NCBI GenBank assembly: GCA_015061365.1
Contig: SUWS01000006.1
Span: 34,306 to 98,305, forward strand
Reading direction: 5' to 3'
From: Lentimicrobiaceae bacterium
GTDB lineage: Bacteria > Bacteroidota > Bacteroidia > Bacteroidales > F082
DNA: 64,000 bases
Below, one piece after another: positions 21,211-31,100 of the stretch (position 1 is its first letter; each line of letters opens with the position of its first letter). Below the pieces are notes generated by a model that ran no database searches, was not told where the DNA came from, and worked only from the letters and a program-made list of their open reading frames with translations. A program made the position numbers and the translations under genes.

Positions 21211-21672
21211 TCATATCTGTTTCATAAGATTAATCATCTCGATTGCTGTTGTTACAGCTTCGAAACCTTTGTTACCGGCTTTAGATCCGGCTCTTTCAAC
21301 GGCTTGTTCAATATTGTCGGTTGTGAGTACGCCGAAAATAACAGGAACGCCGGTCTGTAAACTTGCGGCAGCGATGCCTTTAGTGGTTTCGTTAGCTACC
21401 ATCTCGAAATGAGCTGTCGCACCTCTGATTACTGCGCCTAAACAGATGACCGCATCATATTTCTTTGACTCAGCCATTTTCTTTGCAACGAGAGGAATCT
21501 CAAAAGAACCAGGCACCCAAGCAAGGTCTATATTGTTTTCGTCGCCACCGTGACGTTTGAAAGCGTCGATAGCTCCACCTAATAATTTATTTGTGATGAT
21601 TTCGTTAAAACGTCCAGCCACGATAGCTATCTTCTGACCTTCAGCAAGTAATTTTCCTTCTATTATATTCAT
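21211..21672 (-). CDS. ribH: 6,7-dimethyl-8-ribityllumazine synthase
   Basis: 153 residues, normal length. The enzyme condenses 5-amino-6-ribitylamino-uracil with 3,4-dihydroxy-2-butanone 4-phosphate to give lumazine. Family landmarks: [15 protein letters not shown] near the N-terminus, [14 protein letters not shown] (about residues 52-65), and the loop [17 protein letters not shown] with the catalytic histidine. It is the last gene of the riboflavin operon; 69 bases of spacer separate it from ribBA. Confidence 0.96.
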   Translation of the reverse strand: MNIIEGKLLAEGQKIAIVAGRFNEIITNKLLGGAIDAFKRHGGDENNIDLAWVPGSFEIPLVAKKMAESKKYDAVICLGAVIRGATAHFEMVANETTKGIAAASLQTGVPVIFGVLTTDNIEQAVERAGSKAGNKGFEAVTTAIEMINLMKQI

Positions 21673-21741
21673 ACCAATTTATTTTTTTGTCAACAGTCAA
21701 TAGTCGACGAGTTATTATTTATTTAATTATTTTTCAGATTC

Positions 21742-22968
21742 TCATTTTTTCAGATTCTCAGTTTTTTTCACATGAAGCAAATGTCCCATCTTCTTGTATT
21801 TTGTGTAGAGATAGAAAGCGTCTTTTTCGTTGCAAGTCATCTCTATAGGTTCGCGACCGACGATTTCGATTCCGTAAGCGTTCAAGCCTGTTATCTTCAT
21901 CGGGTTGTTTGTCATGACCGTAATCTTACTTATTCCCAAGTCTGAGAGTATAGAAGCTCCGGTGCCGTAATCTCTGAGGTCAGCTGCGAAACCGAGAGCG
22001 AGGTTAGCTTCAACGGTATCCATGCCTTCGTCTTGCAACTTATAAGCCTTCAGTTTATTTATCAAGCCGATGCCTCTACCTTCTTGTTTGAGATAGAGTA
22101 TCACGCCCCTACCCTTTTCTTCTATTCTGCGCATCGCCTCCTGAAGTTGTTCTCCGCAGTCGCAGCGCAAAGATCCGAAAGCATCGCCGGTGAGACATTC
22201 GGAGTGTACACGGCACAAAACGGGTTCTTCTCCTGATATGTCGCCTTTAACCAATGCGATATGATGGTCGCCCGTCACCTTGTCGATGTATCCGTGAGCC
22301 ACGAAGTTACCGTATTTCGTCGGCAACTCGGCTTCCGTTACCTTCTCCACCAAAGATTCCGTTCTTCTTCTGTATCTTATCAAATCGGCGATGGATGTTA
22401 TCTTGAGATTATGTTCTTTCGCGAATTGAAGAAGTTCTGTCGTCCTCATCATGGTTCCGTCTTCACGCATGATCTCGCAGCATAGACCGCATTCTTTAAG
22501 ACCTGCTATCTTCATGAAATCTACTGTCGCTTCAGTATGACCGTTACGTTTGAACACTCCGCCTTCGCGAGCTTCCAATGGGAACATGTGTCCCGGACGA
22601 CGGAAATCTTCCGGCTTAGCGTCGTCTTCAACAAGTTTCATCGCTGTAATGGAGCGTTCAACAGCGGAAATACCTGTAGTAGTATCGACATGGTCGATGG
22701 AGACTGTGAACGCGGTACAGTGGTTGTCGGTGTTTTCTGTCACCATCTGATTAAGTTTCAGCTTATGTGTCAGTTCTTTGCTCATCGGCATACAGATGAG
22801 ACCTTTAGCGTATGACGCCATGAAGTTGACATTTTCTGTCGTAGCGAACTCGGCGGCACAGATCAGGTCGCCTTCGTTTTCTCTATCAGGATCGTCGACG
22901 ACGATAATCATCTTACCGTTCCTTAAATCTTCGATAGCTTCTTCAATAGTGTTAAATCTGTTTTCCAT
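21742..22968 (-). CDS. ribBA: Bifunctional DHBP synthase / GTP cyclohydrolase II
   Basis: 408 residues. The N-terminal RibB domain (1-200) makes 3,4-dihydroxy-2-butanone 4-phosphate from ribulose 5-phosphate; the acidic site [11 protein letters not shown] and the [10 protein letters not shown] motif are visible. The C-terminal RibA domain (about 208-400) opens GTP; zinc cysteines lie in [16 protein letters not shown], and the catalytic motif [11 protein letters not shown] is intact. Both branches of flavin synthesis are thus on one polypeptide. The last residues TENLKK and the stop codon are encoded by two copies of a gagaatctgaaaaa microrepeat. Confidence 0.96.
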   Translation of the reverse strand: MENRFNTIEEAIEDLRNGKMIIVVDDPDRENEGDLICAAEFATTENVNFMASYAKGLICMPMSKELTHKLKLNQMVTENTDNHCTAFTVSIDHVDTTTGISAVERSITAMKLVEDDAKPEDFRRPGHMFPLEAREGGVFKRNGHTEATVDFMKIAGLKECGLCCEIMREDGTMMRTTELLQFAKEHNLKITSIADLIRYRRRTESLVEKVTEAELPTKYGNFVAHGYIDKVTGDHHIALVKGDISGEEPVLCRVHSECLTGDAFGSLRCDCGEQLQEAMRRIEEKGRGVILYLKQEGRGIGLINKLKAYKLQDEGMDTVEANLALGFAADLRDYGTGASILSDLGISKITVMTNNPMKITGLNAYGIEIVGREPIEMTCNEKDAFYLYTKYKKMGHLLHVKKTENLKK

Positions 22969-22995
22969 TTTATGATGTTTTTTGTTTATTTCAAA

Positions 22996-23637
22996 TTAAA
23001 ATCCGTTTGATTCCAAAAAATCTACGATATTGTCGGACGTGACTAATCGCGTCCCCACAAACATTTTCTGCACATATTTTCCTATGACATCGTTTTCGAG
23101 ATTGACGGTGTCGCCGATCTTCTTCGATGTCAATGTCGTTTCTCCCTGTGTATGTTCAATTATTGAAACAGAGAACGAAACGGAATCAACGTCGGTCACT
23201 GTCAATGATATTCCGTCGATGGCTATGGAACCTTTCTTTACTATAAGTTCCAATATCTCAGGTCGCGTGGAGAACGACATCCTTATTGCTTTGTCGTCGT
23301 TATATTTTTTTATGATTGTTCCGATGCCGTCGATATGACCGGACACTATATGACCACCGAGACGACCGTTGACAGCAAGGGCGCGTTCAAGATTAACTTC
23401 GTCATTAACCTTAAGATTCTTGAAGTTAGTCGTCATCATAGTCTCAGGCATGACATCAACGGTGAATGATGTGTTGTCGAATGTAGTCACTGTCAGACAA
23501 ATCCCATTAGTCGAGATGCTGTCGCCGATATGCATATCCGACATTATCTTATTTGCAGCTACAGTCAGTTTGATACTGTTAGAATGTCTGACTATTGATT
23601 TTACTTTTCCTATTTCTTCTATTATTCCTGTAAACAT
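22996..23637 (-). CDS. ribE: Riboflavin synthase alpha chain
   Basis: 213 residues with two homologous lumazine-binding barrels (about 1-97 and 98-195), the usual form. It starts with the family's conserved MFTGIIEEIGKV. The first repeat has GDSISTNGICLTV and the second KGSIAIDGISLTV. It dismutates two lumazine molecules to riboflavin. It is the second gene of the operon, 38 bases after ribD and 27 before ribBA. The C-terminal tail after residue 195 shows no known motif. Confidence 0.95.
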   Translation of the reverse strand: MFTGIIEEIGKVKSIVRHSNSIKLTVAANKIMSDMHIGDSISTNGICLTVTTFDNTSFTVDVMPETMMTTNFKNLKVNDEVNLERALAVNGRLGGHIVSGHIDGIGTIIKKYNDDKAIRMSFSTRPEILELIVKKGSIAIDGISLTVTDVDSVSFSVSIIEHTQGETTLTSKKIGDTVNLENDVIGKYVQKMFVGTRLVTSDNIVDFLESNGF

Positions 23638-23675
23638 ATTTTCTTTTTGTCAACAGATTTTGTTAACTTTTAACT

Positions 23676-24800
23676 TTAAACCCTACACTTTATCAAAATA
23701 TCGTTATCAAATTGTTCTATCTTAATATCTTTTAACATTATTGCATCACTCATCAAGTCGATGCCTTTACCGCCGACAGGCGATTTTGAATCTTGTCCGC
23801 CTATTATCTTTGGAGCTATGAAAGCGTAAATCTCATCAACGCAACCAGCATCCAAGAAAGTCGCGTTCAATGTGGAGCCGCCTTCCAATAATAATGAGTC
23901 GATGCCCATCTCGCCCAACTTAACCATCAGATCATTAATGTCGACATGACCGTTTTTCTCCTCGCAACATAAGATCTCGACGTTAAAAGATTTTAACATT
24001 TCCACTGTTGAACTTTGGCTGTTGGCTGTTGAATTTCCAATCGCGAGAATCGTTCTGTAATCTTTAGCTGTCTTAACTATCTGACTTTCCAATGGTATCG
24101 ACGCTTTTGTATCTACGATTATTCTTATCGGCTGTCGTCTGTTGTCTGTTGCCTGTTGTCTTTCAAGACGACAATTCAGCATCGGGTCGTCGGCTGTTAC
24201 CGTTCCTATTCCGACGACAACACCCATCATCTCAGAGCGCAGTTTATGAACTAATTGTCGTGATTTCACGTTGGTAATCCACTTTGAGTCTCCGATATGA
24301 GATGCTATCTTTCCGTCTAAGGTCATGGCGGTTTTCATCAAGACATAAGGACGTCTCGTCTTAATATATTTTAAGAAAACCTTATTAAGTTCTTTTATCT
24401 CATCTTCCAAGACACCTGTAACGACTTCTATTCCGGCATCTCTCAATATTGAGATTCCTTTTCTATCCACGAGCGGATTAGGGTCGAGGATTCCGACGAA
24501 AACCTTACTTATACCTTTTTCGATAATTATGTCGGTGCAAGGAGGAGTTTTTCCGTGATGGCAGCAAGGCTCGAGAGTGACGTATAATGTAGCACCGTTA
24601 AAATCAGCCTCGTTATTTGTCAGGGCGTTACGTTCGGCATGGAAGCCGCCGTACAACTCATGATAGCCCTCGGATATTATCACGTCATCTTTCACCACGA
24701 CGCAACCCACCATCGGATTAGGATTCACGAAACCAATGCCTTTCTTCGCTATATCAACGGCACGTCGCATGAATAATATATCTTGTTCTGTATATGACAT
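23676..24800 (-). CDS. ribD: Bifunctional riboflavin deaminase-reductase
   Basis: 374 residues. The N-terminal CMP/dCMP-deaminase-like domain (about 1-145) has the zinc site HAERNAL and PCCHHGKTPPC; the C-terminal RibD reductase domain (about 150-370) has TLDGKIA and a nucleotide-binding LLLEGG motif. It deaminates and then reduces the product of GTP cyclohydrolase II. Its ATG follows directly on the U-tract of the riboswitch terminator, so little spacer remains for a ribosome-binding site if the terminator forms. First gene of the operon. Confidence 0.95.
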   Translation of the reverse strand: MSYTEQDILFMRRAVDIAKKGIGFVNPNPMVGCVVVKDDVIISEGYHELYGGFHAERNALTNNEADFNGATLYVTLEPCCHHGKTPPCTDIIIEKGISKVFVGILDPNPLVDRKGISILRDAGIEVVTGVLEDEIKELNKVFLKYIKTRRPYVLMKTAMTLDGKIASHIGDSKWITNVKSRQLVHKLRSEMMGVVVGIGTVTADDPMLNCRLERQQATDNRRQPIRIIVDTKASIPLESQIVKTAKDYRTILAIGNSTANSQSSTVEMLKSFNVEILCCEEKNGHVDINDLMVKLGEMGIDSLLLEGGSTLNATFLDAGCVDEIYAFIAPKIIGGQDSKSPVGGKGIDLMSDAIMLKDIKIEQFDNDILIKCRV

Positions 24801-24836
24801 AAAAAAAATCCCTAAAATTAATTAATAATTTCAGGG
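24801..24836 (-). terminator. Riboswitch-controlled terminator abutting the ribD start
   Basis: On the minus strand an 11-bp stem (arms 24826-24836 and 24810-24820, one G-U pair) with a 5-nt loop is followed by eight U that run into the ribD ATG. Part of its left arm (within 24830-24839) is also perfectly complementary over 10 bases to 24957-24966 at the 5' end of the aptamer. That alternative pairing would block the terminator, as expected of an antiterminator. Confidence 0.8.
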
Positions 24837-24855
24837 CAAAACAAAACACTTTGAC

Positions 24856-24969
24856 ATCTTCTACCATCCGGACTATCACCGTCGGTTTCGGAATTTCACC
24901 GAATCAGTTCCTGAAAAGGAAGTCGCGGACTGTCACCGCCGGAAAGGAATTTCACCTTGCCCTGAAGAT
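24856..24969 (-). ncRNA. FMN riboswitch (RFN element) aptamer
   Basis: On the minus strand the conserved RFN blocks appear in order: AGGGCAAGGTGAAATTCC, CCGGCGGTGACAGTCCGCG, TCGGTGAAATTCCGAACCG-like sequence, CCGACGGTGATAGTCCGGAT, and a closing GAAGAT that pairs with ATCTTC to form P1. It lies directly upstream of ribD. Bound FMN should stabilise P1 and free the downstream arm to form the terminator at 24801-24836; without FMN the antiterminator pairing (24957-24966 with 24830-24839) should let transcription continue. Confidence 0.97.
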
Positions 24970-24976
24970 TACTTTG

Positions 24977-24984
24977 CAAATATA
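24977..24984 (-). promoter_or_regulatory. -7 promoter box of the riboflavin operon
   Basis: Reads TATATTTG then C on the minus strand, a full TAnnTTTG match. It lies eight bases before the first P1 base, so the transcript should begin essentially at the aptamer. Confidence 0.65.
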
Positions 24985-25084
24985 CGATTTTTTTGAAAAG
25001 ATATTGCTGAATAATAATTTATTTTTCATGAATTATGTCGAACAATTTTCCATTCCTGATGTTTCAGTTAAAAAACAACATATT

Positions 25085-25573
25085 ATGAATACAACAATTT
25101 CTATCCTCATGTTTCTCGGCTTCTTCGCCTCAGACAAAATCGACAACAAACCTGTACCTATCGATTTAAACAAATTTCTCGGCAAATGGTACGAGATAGC
25201 GCGTTTTGACCACAGTTTCGAACGTGATATGCAACGTGTTACCGCTGAATACAAACTACAGCCAGACGGTCGTATCCAAGTCATCAACTCAGGATACAAA
25301 GACGGCAAGTTCAAGGAGACGATAGGGAAAGCTAAGACTACCGACACTTCGGGCTTGTTGCGTGTCTCTTTCTTCATGAACTTCTATTCCGACTATCGCG
25401 TGCTGATGATCGACAAAGACTATCAGTATGTATTAGTCGGCGGCAACTCACCTAAATATCTATGGATACTATCAAGGACACCACAAATCAGTAACGACAC
25501 ATTACAAAAAATAATCGGTGTCGCAAAAGAAAAAGGCTACGACACCGAAAGACTTATCTTCGTTGAACAATAA
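25085..25573 (+). CDS. Lipocalin family protein (Blc-like)
   Basis: 162 residues from the ATG at 25085. The frame is open further upstream, but that part overlaps the riboswitch on the other strand and lacks lipocalin sequence. A short hydrophobic N-terminus (MNTTISILMFLGFFASD) is a plausible signal peptide. The lipocalin signature GKWYEIARFDHSFERDM lies at about residues 31-47, followed by VTAEYKLQPDGRIQVINSGY and the late motif YVLVGGNSPKYLWILSR, as in bacterial Blc. Unlike E. coli Blc it has no lipobox. It probably binds a lipid or other hydrophobic ligand in the periplasm. Confidence 0.88.
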   Translation: MNTTISILMFLGFFASDKIDNKPVPIDLNKFLGKWYEIARFDHSFERDMQRVTAEYKLQPDGRIQVINSGYKDGKFKETIGKAKTTDTSGLLRVSFFMNFYSDYRVLMIDKDYQYVLVGGNSPKYLWILSRTPQISNDTLQKIIGVAKEKGYDTERLIFVEQ

Positions 25574-25582
25574 AATAAAGAC

Positions 25583-25965
25583 GAACTTTAGAAATTTAGA
25601 ACTCTGGAACCTTAGAAACAAATTCTAAAATTCTAAAATTCCAGAATTCTAAAATTCTAAATAAGTCCCCACTCCGCAAAGAATCATATACAGCAGAAAC
25701 ACTATATAATGAACTTTAGAAATTTAGAACTCTGGAACCTTAGAAACAAATTCTAAAATTCCAGAGTTCCAGAATTCTAAAATTCTAAATAAGTCCCACT
25801 CCCGAGATTAGAAATGCAATGAAAAGAAAAACTTTCTCTTGATACTTATTTATTAAAGTTTATAGTTTATAGTTCATAGTTTATAGTAGTTCAAAGTTCA
25901 GAGTTCAAAGTTCTTAGTTCAGAGTTTCTCAGATTTTCAATTTTTCAGATTTTCAGATTTAAATC
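25583..25965. repeat. Two-copy direct repeat and other microrepeats
   Basis: The spacer after the lipocalin gene holds no gene. Segments 25583-25668 and 25709-25796 are nearly identical: each starts gaactttagaaatttagaac, runs through ttctaaaattcc units and ends aaataagtccc. The 40 bases between them are not repeated. From about 25855 a different set follows (tatagtttatagttca, then agttcaaagttc, then cagattttcaat units), which runs into the last codons of the 91-residue gene at 25937. Confidence 0.75.
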
Positions 25966-26212
25966 TGAAATATCCCAACGCCAACGCTCCGAGAATCAGA
26001 AGTCCGCTGCCGAGAGGTGCCTCTTGTTCAACACACGAATAGTCATCAATATAACCATGTGAACCAGGAAGCAACGGCATATTCAAGCCCCAGTCGTTCT
26101 CGACATCTCTGTATTCCGAATATGATGATGTAAAGAACCCGTCACTTTGAGCAAACAAATTACAGCAACCTAATATTATTATGCTTGATATTATCATTAG
26201 TTTCTTTTTCAT
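25937..26212 (-). CDS. Small secreted protein with PLGSG-type C-terminal membrane tail
   Basis: 91 residues, no known enzyme domain. A signal peptide (about 1-21, ending NLFAQ) is followed by a 45-residue acidic, aromatic mature part and a C-terminal APLGSGLLILGALALGYF hydrophobic segment ending in basic residues. This three-part tail (small motif, hydrophobic stretch, basic end) resembles a sorting or membrane-anchoring signal and recurs in small Bacteroidales exported proteins, as far as I recall. It overlaps the upstream 621-residue gene by four bases (ATGA), so the two are coupled. The final SENLKN and stop are written in a microrepeat. Confidence 0.65.
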   Translation of the reverse strand: MKKKLMIISSIIILGCCNLFAQSDGFFTSSYSEYRDVENDWGLNMPLLPGSHGYIDDYSCVEQEAPLGSGLLILGALALGYFRFKSENLKN

Positions 26213-28074
26213 AACACAACGATTTTTTGAGTTCTTACTTCTTTTTCATTCACGCAACGTACGATAAAAGCTGCATTATTCAATTTACCGATATTGATTG
26301 AACCATTATGATATTCTTCTGTCATAACAACTCTTCCCATCATGTCGATGATTTGAATTATTCCTTCAGCATTGATAATAAGTTCTTCTCCAGAAACGTA
26401 TGCAAAATGACTGTTGTCTGTTGTCTGTTGACCGTTGTCCATCTTAATGATGAAACGTTCTGTATCGTCATTTGAATTTGCAATAAATGAATATTCATTT
26501 TCCAAAAGAAGATTGACTTTCTCGCCCGTCATCTTATCAAGAAGATAGAGATTTTCGTAATCGCCTTTAACATCAAATGTCAGAGTGTAGGTTCCCATTT
26601 CTTTTGCGTCGAAGTAAAGAGGAATTTCGGTAACATCTGGATTATAAGAAAAAATGCCATAACGTTTTCCTTCATTTCTAACATAGACATCGGCGATATT
26701 AGGATTTATGTTGTCCAATTTAAGAAGACCAGCACTTTCTCTGTCACCGAAACGGAGTATAACATTGTCGGACGCATTCTTATTTGATGCTATGATATTG
26801 ATATAATCAGAATTATCGCTTCTTGATTTTGCTGATGTCTTATAATATTCCAAGGAAACTCGTTTAGTTTCCGCATAAACCATAAAGCCTTCTCCTGACT
26901 TTATCACACCTTCAACATTATAGACATATCCTCCTGTAGCAGAATTCAATGTTATGAATCCGTCTTCCGCTATTTTGTTACAATCAATATTTTCTTCCCA
27001 AACAATATCAAAACTGAAAGGATTTCCTAACAAATTGAAATTAACCCAATCATTTTCATCATCGTAATTAAGTTCAAATTCAAAAAATTCTTCGTCGTCT
27101 TCTATTTCCGGAATGTTTAAAATCCCTTTGAATGCAGCAATATCCTGACTTTGATACGAAGCGATATAACCTATTCCTGGAGTAAATGTCTCTTCAAAAT
27201 CGTCATGGTTTTTATAGTTGACCCATTGAAGTTCCTGACTTCCGTCGAACTTATATAAGTCGTAGTCGCCTTCTGAGGACACAAAATCTGAAGTTGCCGC
27301 ATTCGTCACTGGTGAAGAGATGAACTGCCATCCGCTCACAGGATTGCTCCACGAACTCGGATTAACGATGTTCTTCTTGAAAGTAGCAGCCACGTTTTCA
27401 TTACGTTGGATAATCTGTCCGCCGTCTTCAATTATCAAGGCATCGTAATCAGTGTTGACGATTTTTCCTGTAACTATCAAAACACCTCCGTCCTGAATAG
27501 TGAGTGATTTACCTTCATTGATGGATAAAGAATTTACAGTCACTTCATCAGAAACAAGGACGTTACCGTCAATGACGACAGCATCAATCTCTGTAGGTAA
27601 TGTAGAATTATTCCAGTTGGAAGCATCGTTCCATGAACCATCGCCGGTGAAGGTAACAGGTACTTTGAAATTGATAGCGTATGGAGCGTGGACTTCACCA
27701 AACGTACCATTAATAGTGTATTGAATAGTTGTCATGCATTCATAATCCAACTCTTCTTCCGCACTATGATCATATAGTTTAAATGTCAATGTATAAGGCT
27801 CATCGCCGCGTGGATAAAGATATGCGATATATCTGTTGAAATCTCCTTCATACTTAAGTCTGACACCGTCGCTTCTCAACTCGTCTCCGTTAAAACAGGC
27901 TATCTCAATATCACTTGTCCTAAGTTCCACTCCATCGACATTTACCACAGCAATAATAGACATTGTCATGGACCATTGATTGTCATTAACATCCCAATGA
28001 TTTCCATTTTCTTGTCCGTAATTAGAATGACAGAGTGTCATCAATAAAAATAAAATCAATAAATTTCTTTTCAT
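26209..28074 (-). CDS. Secreted protein with T9SS-type C-terminal domain
   Basis: 621 residues. Signal peptide (about 1-20, ending SNYGQ). Residues about 25-140 form a module (starting HWDVNDNQWSMTMSIIAVVN) that also occurs near residues 2086-2195 of the 2274-residue protein upstream. Then comes a right-handed repeat-like stretch with DGNVLVSDEVTVNSLSINEG (about 165-215), a beta-rich middle, and a C-terminal domain with IQIIDMMGRVVMTEEY and VRCVNEKEVRTQKIVVL, the pattern of a type A Por secretion tail. It should pass through the type IX system and be attached to the cell surface. Function unknown; likely co-expressed with its large neighbours. Confidence 0.8.
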   Translation of the reverse strand: MKRNLLILFLLMTLCHSNYGQENGNHWDVNDNQWSMTMSIIAVVNVDGVELRTSDIEIACFNGDELRSDGVRLKYEGDFNRYIAYLYPRGDEPYTLTFKLYDHSAEEELDYECMTTIQYTINGTFGEVHAPYAINFKVPVTFTGDGSWNDASNWNNSTLPTEIDAVVIDGNVLVSDEVTVNSLSINEGKSLTIQDGGVLIVTGKIVNTDYDALIIEDGGQIIQRNENVAATFKKNIVNPSSWSNPVSGWQFISSPVTNAATSDFVSSEGDYDLYKFDGSQELQWVNYKNHDDFEETFTPGIGYIASYQSQDIAAFKGILNIPEIEDDEEFFEFELNYDDENDWVNFNLLGNPFSFDIVWEENIDCNKIAEDGFITLNSATGGYVYNVEGVIKSGEGFMVYAETKRVSLEYYKTSAKSRSDNSDYINIIASNKNASDNVILRFGDRESAGLLKLDNINPNIADVYVRNEGKRYGIFSYNPDVTEIPLYFDAKEMGTYTLTFDVKGDYENLYLLDKMTGEKVNLLLENEYSFIANSNDDTERFIIKMDNGQQTTDNSHFAYVSGEELIINAEGIIQIIDMMGRVVMTEEYHNGSINIGKLNNAAFIVRCVNEKEVRTQKIVVL

Positions 28075-28141
28075 AAAAATACAATTTGAATGTCAAGAGC
28101 CGAGGAGTTTGCGACACCTCGACCCTTGACAAATGATAAGT

Positions 28142-31100
28142 TTATTTAACTATTAATCTACAATATTTAACGCTGTTATTTCCTATAGCATTTATGATAT
28201 ATACACCAGGCACTTCAATTCCATCGATGGTGTTTACATCACTGTATTCAGCCACTTTGACACCAATAGAATTGTACACTTCAACTTTCTCGCATATAGT
28301 TCCAAGATGTATCTCGTTATTTTTGTCAACAGGGTTAGGATACACCTCGAAGGAACAATAGGTATGATCATTGACGTTCGTAGTACCGAAGTTGATGGTG
28401 TAAGGTTCAGGCATGGTACCTAATGTAGCGTCGGCTGAATAATAGATCATTTCGTTGGCGACATAATCGTATTCTTCATCAGCAACTACATCATAATATC
28501 TGAACGTAATTTCATCGTTGCCTTCGCCGTGCACTGTCAGGAACAGCAGATAACGGTTAAGATCATCCACATAAACAGGTCTTGCGCTGCCTCGGCATTC
28601 ACCGTCGGAGAACGCACCGATTTCATAGTCTGTCATCTCTTCGTCATCAACATTAACAACCGCTATGATACTCATGTTAGTCGGATATTTGTTGACATCG
28701 ACGTTCCAATGTTTCTCCACCGATGTGCTGCCGACATATCTTCCTTTCGAGTTGTTTGAAGGATAGACGAGAGTCTTGGCTGCGCCGGAGGTGTTTCTGT
28801 ACATATAGCCCTTACCCACTTCGAAACTGAGTTCAGTCTCACCATACCAGCTACCGTTATAATAAGTATTGAAACCTAACTGCGATTTGACATAATCGCC
28901 GGAATTAGGAGTGAAATTGGCGAGACCATCTTCCAACGACATATCTTCATTGAGGATATATCCGAACCATGTCCAGTTATTTTGCAATGTTATTGGATGT
29001 TCGGCAGGATCCACCAAATTACCGTTGAGGCTCATCTGAGCTTCTTCCAACATCATTATCATATACATCTCTTCTGTTGAGGCTGACTCCATCAGACCAT
29101 ACCAGTTTCCATCATTATACGAGCTGAAAGAAAGCTGACTCTTGATCTGTTGTGCGTTTCCGCCCAAGGCTTTTTGAATACGGTTAAGACCGTCGTTGCC
29201 GTCGATGTCAAGATAAGTAGAGACCCAGTTCCAGCCTTCGTTGAGAGTCATCGTCTGGTTAGAATCGTAGATCTTTTTCTGCTCAACTTTCACTGAAATC
29301 TGTGCGTTGATGTCATAACCTTCAACGTTGAACGACAGAGATGCGGAGCCTGGAAGTTCACCTTTCAATGTTATCTGAGCCTTACCTTCTTCGTTTATCA
29401 CTACAGAAGAAATGTTGACGCTGAGGATGAGAGGAGTCTGCGAGACTATGTTCAAAGTCTTGCCTTTAGAAGCCACAGCAGGTATCACACTCACTTCAAT
29501 TGTGGCTTCCTCATTGTATGTCAGTTGCAATGATGGAGGACATACGATCTTTTGAATCTCTACTTCAACGGTGAATGTCTGGGTGAAGTCGTCCTGCATT
29601 CTGATGTTGGCGTAGCTTCTTACCGAGCTTTCAACGGTAAGTGTCACCTCTTCAGCTTGGAAAGGCTCATCGGCGTTGAAGCGGACTTTAGATACATATC
29701 TCTCGTTCATGCCCTCGTAGCAAGCCTCTTCGTCTAAGAACTCTATTGAGCCGGTAACATTCTCGCCGTCGACAGTAACGGTGATGTTATCTGTAGTAAG
29801 GAAACTCGGTATCATATATTTGTCGAAGTGCACTTCTATTGCGTTCTGGTATGCGCGTGCGAATATCACGTTAGGCTGAGAATACTGAACGATAGGTATG
29901 TTGACTTCTAATTGAGGAGGAGGCACCGGGAGCCAATCTGAGTAAGTTGTCTCATAACCTTCTTTCTCGAATTTCACCTGCCACAAACCTTGAGGAACAT
30001 CCCAGCGGTACATGCCGTTTTCGTCGGTGAAGAGAGGATTTTCCTGAGCGTAAGCCTCGGCATCCCAAAGGACGACGTTTTCGATAATGTCGCCATACAT
30101 ATCCTCTACGAACTCTTTGTAATAGCAAGAAGCCATCACGCCCTCAACGCGATTGGAAGAAACACCTTCATATACGAAGCCTGAAGGGTCGATTGTAACC
30201 TCATCGTCAGGCTGATTTGGTTTGTGGTGACCACCGTTAGGATTAGGATTACATGGTGGCATTCCTGGCATACCACAATCATCGTTACATTTTATATTGG
30301 GTATAGCATTCCTAATTTCACCTTTCCATCGGATGTCATTCATTTTATTCACCTCACCTTGAATTAATTGAAAATCAGATATTATGGTTACAACAATTCC
30401 TATCATTTGCATTGCGGCAAGAGAACCCGCCTTTAACCCTGCCGCAGCAGCTACCATTGATCCTAATAACTTATCTAAACCAACACAACATGCCACATTA
30501 GTACTAATATTTGTTGTATAACCCCGACCAACCCTATCTCTATATGTAATAGCCTTAGACGCTAATGCATCCATATTGGGACAATCACTGCTATTTATAC
30601 TTGCGATAATATCATTCCAATCATGTCTACTTTCTATCGCTTCATTGACATCGTTTATAATTGATGCAATTTCGATAAACTTAATTAATGATTTTAATCT
30701 GCTCAATATAATTTTGATTTGACGAATCTCATTTGGCAGTTTAACAATACATTCCTCAAGTTTATTCATATCTAATTGTTCTAATTGTTCTTGAGTTAAC
30801 TCATCATAAGCCCATGCCCAATGAATTCTTCTGCATATATCCAATTTATTTATCCGATTATTTAGCGGAGACATTAATGTTTCACAAACTTGATTTATTG
30901 TCTGATTTGCATAAGGAAGATATTTTAACGAATTAAGAATACTTAAGGCTTGATTCCATTTCTCAAAGAACTCATCTGACGAATAACTAGTACGCAAATC
31001 ATCCATTATATCAACTTCACCAAAAGATAATTTTGATGTTCCATAGTAAACATTTGTCATATTATCAATAGAGTTTATAAACAAAATAGAACCATCAGTA

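Noticed and set aside
24851..25084. An upstream extension of the lipocalin gene
   Set aside because: It runs through the FMN aptamer on the opposite strand and lacks lipocalin or signal-peptide features; the ATG at 25085 is better.
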